A DNA stretch of 64,000 bases from Channallabes apus. Its lineage: Eukaryota > Chordata > Actinopteri > Siluriformes > Clariidae. Shown here piece after piece: positions 58,753 to 64,000 of the stretch. The notes below the pieces were generated by a model. The model was not told the origin of the DNA. It ran no database searches and saw only the letters and a list, made by a program, of their open reading frames with translations. Each line of letters opens with the position of its first letter. Position 1 is the stretch's first letter. The stretch lies in NCBI GenBank assembly GCA_030522415.1, contig CM060124.1, positions 24,414,454 through 24,478,453 of the forward strand. The letters run 5' to 3'. The position numbers and the translations under genes are program-made.

Positions 58753-59609
58753 GGCTGAATCACAATTCTATTTTCTTCCCCTTGTCTCTTGAAACGAAGT
58801 GGAAAGGGGAAGGGTATAAATATTTCCCCTAAGAAATGGGACAACACTGTTATACGTCATCATACGTTGTCGCTGGTTCCTAATGTTACGTCAGAGGACA
58901 TGCGCCGATGTTTATCACACATTCCAATAAGAGAGATTACTCACTCCCAAAGGTTTTTTGCGCCGTATTTCGATTTTTAAAAAAGTTGCTCATTTTCACC
59001 ACGAACACGGATGAGTCTTCGGGTTTCCTCAGCCGTCCATATACAGAATATAAATTACAAAACTGTGGTCACGTTGCAATAAGTAAGAATAGTGTAAGCA
59101 AAACAATAGTGTATGGCCGTAAGCAAAACAAACAATGCGTTATCAAATGCTCGGCAAAATGCCGTGCTACTGAACTTTCATATTTGTTTGTAGCATGCAG
59201 TAAAGTGTATGTGACATAAAAATATATATTTGTAATATTGTGCAATATGTGCTATCCGCTAGCAAATTTTAGCAATTTTTTTTGCAAACGTTTCTTTACA
59301 GAACATCACCATAAACACAAACACAAGACTAAAGGTAATATACATATAATGAAAACTTGTCATAAAAATCTTTATTAATGGCAAAAATGACTTAACATTT
59401 ATGGGTCTGTTTGCTCGAGTGAGCAGCAATGTTGAAAACTTCGCTTAGCCCTTCGTTTGAAGTGAGGTCCTGAAAAATCTTCGTTTGGAGGGCTATCTGG
59501 CCCTTCCCCCCTCCCCCTACACCTCCAACCAAAAGAGAAATGAGAAACCACTACCCCTGCACGTGAACGCGTCAAATGGAAGGGTAGGGGGAAGGGTTGG
59601 GATTCAGCC
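58753..59609 (+). mobile_element. PIF/Harbinger-type MITE, complete (copy C)
   Basis: Left end GGCTGAATCACAATTCTATT, right end (inverse) GGCTGAATCCCAACCCTTCC, flanked by TTA on both sides (58750-58752, 59610-59612). A 3-bp TWA duplication with a GG-CC terminus is the Harbinger signature. 857 bp. An internal frame (58908-59219, starting MFITHSNKRDYSLPKVF) is intact here and in copy A; no known domain. Confidence 0.85.
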
Positions 59610-59707
59610 TTAATATTGGAGCAATAAAATTTACTTAAAATCTGTGTCCAAATTGTTATGAGGATTTTATCAAGTAAATCTTACAAGTTCTTTTTTTCAG
59701 TGCAGAA

Positions 59708-59713
<6 letters not shown>

Positions 59714-59774
<61 letters not shown>

Positions 59775-59802
59775 TGTGTGTGTGTGTGTGTGTGTGTGTG
59801 TG
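59714..59802. repeat. (TA)n and (TG)n microsatellite
   Basis: About 28 TA units followed by about 14 TG units; much shorter in copy A (6455-6481). Confidence 0.97.
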
Positions 59803-59932
59803 ACCGGTGCAACTCACACGTCCTATTCCATTGTCACTCATACTGCCATAGTTTTTAGAGCCCTAAAAAAGCATTCGCTAGTAAGTAAGTAAATAAAAGA
59901 AAATGAATAAATAGTTTTAAATTATATATATA

Positions 59933-62048
59933 CAGGGTCGTAGATTTAGGGTGGACGGAGGTGATGTGTCCCCACCAATATCCTCCGACCATTGAAATGT
60001 CCCCACCAATAATTTAATCCACTTTTTTTTAAATCGTTCTGTCAACATTAACCTAGACACGCAGAAAGGGATAAATCACGTTCTCTCCTTGAGTCCTCCC
60101 GCCCCCAAAACACATATGAACATTTTGATTGGCTGTGCCTTTCCCTGCCATCATGTGATAGACGATTGGCTGTGTTCAGACACAAGCAGCGCCAAATGCA
60201 GTGGACTCACATTCAGTACAGCAGGCCAGGATATAGTCTGTGAATACAGACGTAAAACTAACAGCAGATTAAACAGCTAAATGTAAAAGTATAAATATGA
60301 TCCCTGTCAGTCTCCTAATCTAGTGACTGTTTGTCAGAAATCAGTATTGTGAAAGAAATTGATAAACTAATATACTAATATTGCCATATGGCTAGAATTT
60401 TGTTGACACCAATAGACAATCCACTTCAGAAAAATAGTTTTTAAAATGCATTCACTTACTTGGCGAACATTAATGATTTGATTCGACGTTTGCACACTAA
60501 GACTCAGAAAAAGTGAAATAAAATGATTGCTGTTTAAATGGCATGTGTTTATCCTGTTTTGTCAGGTAACAGAACCTAAACACCTGTGCTGTATATCAGA
60601 CAGTGATGGAGAGAGTGTAGATTACACACAGGTGCTCTCTAGTCATTAGCACTCATCAGGCAATGTCTATGGCCAACTGACTGCACTCAGACCAAAGGGG
60701 GCTGAATAATTACACACACCCCACTTTTCAGTTATTTATTTGTGAAAAAAAAAATGTTTGAAATCATGTATGATTTTCGTTCCACTTCTCGCGTGTACAC
60801 CACTTTGTATTGGTCTTTCACGTGGAATTCCAATAAAATTGATTCATGTTTGTGGCTGTAATGTGACAAAATGTGGAAAAGTTCACGGGGGGGGGGGGGG
60901 GGGGGGATACTTTTGCAAGCCACTGTAGTTGTCCTGAGATTTAACATTGTTACCAATAATAGGCTGAGGCATTCTCTGTCCATGCTCATAAGGAATCCCT
61001 CAATGTTTTTCAATTAGGGGACAGAAGCAGATCAGCCATGTTGTAGTTCAGGTGAAGAGGCGAGTTCACAGGAGGTCAATCTGAATGTTGATTATACAGT
61101 ATATAACATATAATATGTGTGCGTGTATTATACATTTTGATTATACTAATATTTAGCATTATGAGGAGTGATAGGCTGAGGATGTAAGTGATTCATTAGT
61201 GTTTTTGGCAAAAGTTTTGAACTGACATTTCACTTTTTTGTCACGCTATTTCATCAGGTGGCAATGCTGTCCGGTCCTAGTGCAGTCAGAGGGGAAGAGT
61301 TAGGGTCAAAGCCATTGTTCACCCCCAAAAAAACTTTACTCACTATTTACTCCTTAAGTGGTTCCAAACTTTAATGATTTTCTTTATTTTGTTGAATACA
61401 AAATAAGATATTGGGGGAAAAAGCTGAAAACATTGACTTCCGTAGCAGGAAAAACAAATACTATGTAAATCAATGATTACAGGTTTTCAGCATTCTACAA
61501 AATATCATCTTTAGTGTTTATCAGAAGAAAAAAAGAACAGCCTGGACAATATTGATGTCAAACAAATATGCCAGCAGTTTATTTTTGTTAACGAGAGGCG
61601 AAGGCATGTTTTTGTCTCCTTCATATAGGAGCAATAGGCATTGAGCTGTTGTGTGGTACTCTACCTAGTAGTTCATGTTTAGATGTAATCTACTTTTATA
61701 TATATACAGATGATTGAGATGTTTCATTTGCACTAGGGCTCAATAAAGAATAGTTTTTATTTTATTAAAGACTATCTTTTTGTCAGTTATGAAACATTCC
61801 TTTAACTTTACACTATTCCTTAATTTAACTTAATGAATTGCATTTCGAGTGGATTAATATAAATCGAAGCATTGCTAGTATTAATGTAAAGTGATTTCGC
61901 ACCATATTAAGAAAAACATGTATTCAGTGGACATAGTTGGGGTGGGAGGTTGGTAGGTGGATCGGGCAGGGGTTTGGGGGTTGGTGGGTGGAATAGGGGA
62001 TTGGGGGATGGGGTATTAGTTGGAGTCATAGGTAGCAAACCTACGCCC

Positions 62049-62051
<3 letters not shown>
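59933..62051 (+). mobile_element. hAT-like non-autonomous element (copy C)
   Basis: Begins CAGGGTCGTAGATTTAGGG and ends GCAAACCTACGCCCTTG, as in copy A but about 600 bases longer because 61425-61990 is retained. A Tc1-derived end (minus strand, terminus 60925 beside TA) lies inside, and a run of 20 G at 60887-60906 replaces the sequence GGGCGAA of that end. Confidence 0.55.
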
Positions 62052-62089
<38 letters not shown>

Positions 62090-62154
62090 TGTATATATGG
62101 AAATATAATTAATATTTTCGTGTTTAATTACAAAAAAAAAAAACATTTTAATGG

Positions 62155-62448
62155 TTAGTGATTGTTGCAGACATTTACACTATTTTTGAGAACTATTAAG
62201 TTCTCCTTCAACGTGTCATAGCCGATAACTGCCCCTTTGAAGCCTTTGAATGGTGTTAAAAATACTTGCAAAACAAGTATTGCAGCCATACATTGGAGGG
62301 AACTTCTGAGGTGGTCAGTGATTGATGGCACGGTCGGTCGGAGGGGGTTGTGATCACACCTATAGATCTTTTGTTCTAGGCTATCGGTCAAATATCTCTC
62401 CACTTGGAAGCAAAAACATGCAAGGGATTTCAGCATCTCGACGCACAT
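62155..62448 (-). other. Conserved 97-codon open frame of unknown nature (copy C)
   Basis: Residue-for-residue identical to the frame at 8218-8511. No recognised domain; see that entry. Confidence 0.3.
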
Positions 62449-62773
62449 ACTAAGCTATTTATAAAGTTGACACTGTTTGTTTTTTCATTTTGTAATCTTT
62501 CCCGTGTTTACCGTGTACTGTACAATGTATATTAATTTTTTAATGAATTACTGTAAATAAACTACACATTCCGTTGATTTACCAGAAATGACTTTTCTGT
62601 TTTTTGTGTGTGCTAAACTAAACTTCAGGATCAAAGTAATATCGATTTTATTTGAAAAGTATTATATATTTACAATGCTGATAAGTTCAAGCTTAGATTC
62701 ATATATAAACTGCTTCAAAGTCTTTCCGTGACCGCTGAAATCCGACAGATACAGGGCTCAAGGGAGGTGTGTC

Positions 62774-62808
<35 letters not shown>

Positions 62809-62968
62809 ATGTGTGTGTGTGCACGTGCGCTGTAGCCTGTCCTATTTTCAGCGGATTTTTCCGCTACCGCAGATCAGTTTATCAACTTGTAATATATACA
62901 TTTTAGGAATATATTAACATGTGCAGACATTTAAGGGTGCGCTGCCCTCTCTTGCCCCTGCGTAGAGC

Positions 62969-62969
<1 letters not shown>

Positions 62970-63036
<67 letters not shown>

Positions 63037-63037
63037 T
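62970..63037. repeat. (CA)n/(TATC)n compound microsatellite
   Basis: Same locus as 9031-9093 with more CA units. Confidence 0.95.
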
Positions 63038-64000
63038 ATATAAATACACATTTGGAATCTGCATCTACATTTTCTGTTACAAGTATAGAATTAGGTTCAG
63101 CTGAGACTCATGATCAATGGTGTTAGGGTACTTATGTAGTGATAATTAGTTTCAGCCAGATCATTAAAACTAACAATGGACTATGACACTCTTGAGAGGG
63201 GATATGAAGGTGTTATTCATTTATTTATTCTCTACAAGGGTGCGAACTACAATACAGACCAAACTATAACTTTCTCTTATACTACTATAAAAATTCTAAA
63301 TATAAACAAACAAAATACAGCTTTTTTTCCTCAGAGGTAAACGGAAAAGTGAAGTTGTTCAGCTGTTTACTGTCACTGCAGCTTCTTCAAAGTCTTCCCA
63401 CTCCGTGACCACTGAAATCCGACACGACACCACGTTAGGCTACCTCTTGACTCATTTGTATACCGACGGTGATTGGATGTTTCCCGAGGGCTCAGGGGAG
63501 TGTGTGTGTCTGTGTGTGTGTGTGTGTCTATGTGTGTGCGTGCGCGCGGGTACTTGTTCTACTGTTATAAAAACTCTAAATATAAACAAACAAAATACAG
63601 CTTTTTTTTCAGAGGTAAACGGAAAAGTGAAGATGTTCAGTGTCACTATGCAGATGTTACACTCAGTGGAGTTACCGAAATCATTGGTTTAGTCCTCATT
63701 GAGTTGCCACACATCATTTCCACATTTCACTCGCTTTTGTTCCTCTTATGTGAACATAAACAGTGAAACATTCCACAGGTTTAGAATACACCACGGCCAA
63801 GTGAACCACGTTCCCGTCGAACGAAACGAGGCATAATCGTGGTGTTTGCTTCGGTTATGACACACCATAGTTTATTACCTGCTGTGGTAGATCTGAATAT
63901 TTATTCAAACACAATAATAAAGCTTTATATCCTCAGGAGGACTCATTACATTGTTTTAGCGATAGTTTCACGGAAGCGAGTTCAGAACTAATCTAACCAA

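Larger units (their letters stand above)
54575..64000 (+). repeat. Large low-copy repeat unit, copy C (runs off window)
   Basis: Opens with ACAGATGTCGCCATTAAAAA and a GC-rich promoter-like segment, continues collinear with B to 58469 and with A from 58876 to the last base. It is the longest version, carrying every insertion seen in the other copies plus a unique 1662-bp element. Confidence 0.93.

Overview
This window is transposon-dominated nuclear DNA of a ray-finned fish, most likely a teleost. It has no bacterial gene organisation. Instead it shows intron-like splice signals, abundant (CA)n, (TA)n and TATC microsatellites, several Tc1-like families of the kind common in fish, BEL/Pao and Ty3/gypsy LTR elements, an L2/Rex1-type LINE, hAT and Harbinger elements, and a tRNA-derived SINE. 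I cannot resolve the species. I see no complete, confidently identifiable host gene; the coding sequences I recognise are transposon-derived or broken, apart from a few unidentified spliced candidates.

Layout. 1-1890: Ty3/gypsy pol remnant with polypurine tract and 3' LTR. 3965-5445: Tc1-like element, second copy inverted at 27019-28625. 5592-10760: copy A of a large low-copy unit; copy B lies at 31861-37480, copy C at 54575-64000 (running off the window), and an inverted piece D at 13244-14290. 11240-12850: possible minus-strand spliced gene remnant with an NRF1-type promoter palindrome. 15060-16050: Tc1 scraps. 17858-19426: hAT element with 8-bp target duplication. 20572-21895: tandem duplication with a tRNA-Ile-derived SINE and a second retroposed repeat. 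23265-24680: possible minus-strand terminal exon and promoter. 25150-28625: Tc1 remnants and an LTR. 29158-41320: a nested stack of elements. 41535-42147: solo LTR with 5-bp duplication. 42720-46330: an older repeat interrupted by gypsy fragments. 46909-54087: a young, internally deleted BEL/Pao element carrying a TA-flanked insertion.

How the parts relate. Many insertions can be dated relative to one another because the empty site is visible. In the main stack a Tc1 transposase gene is split by a CAGTG-ended element, itself split by another TA-flanked element, which holds a further Tc1, unit copy B and an L2-like LINE inserted in hAT-derived sequence. Copies A and C share a hAT-like insertion that B lacks, and C alone carries a 1662-bp element with ~80-bp terminal inverted repeats, an 8-bp target duplication and an internal array of seven 142-bp repeats. 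The last is the best candidate for an undescribed family in the window.
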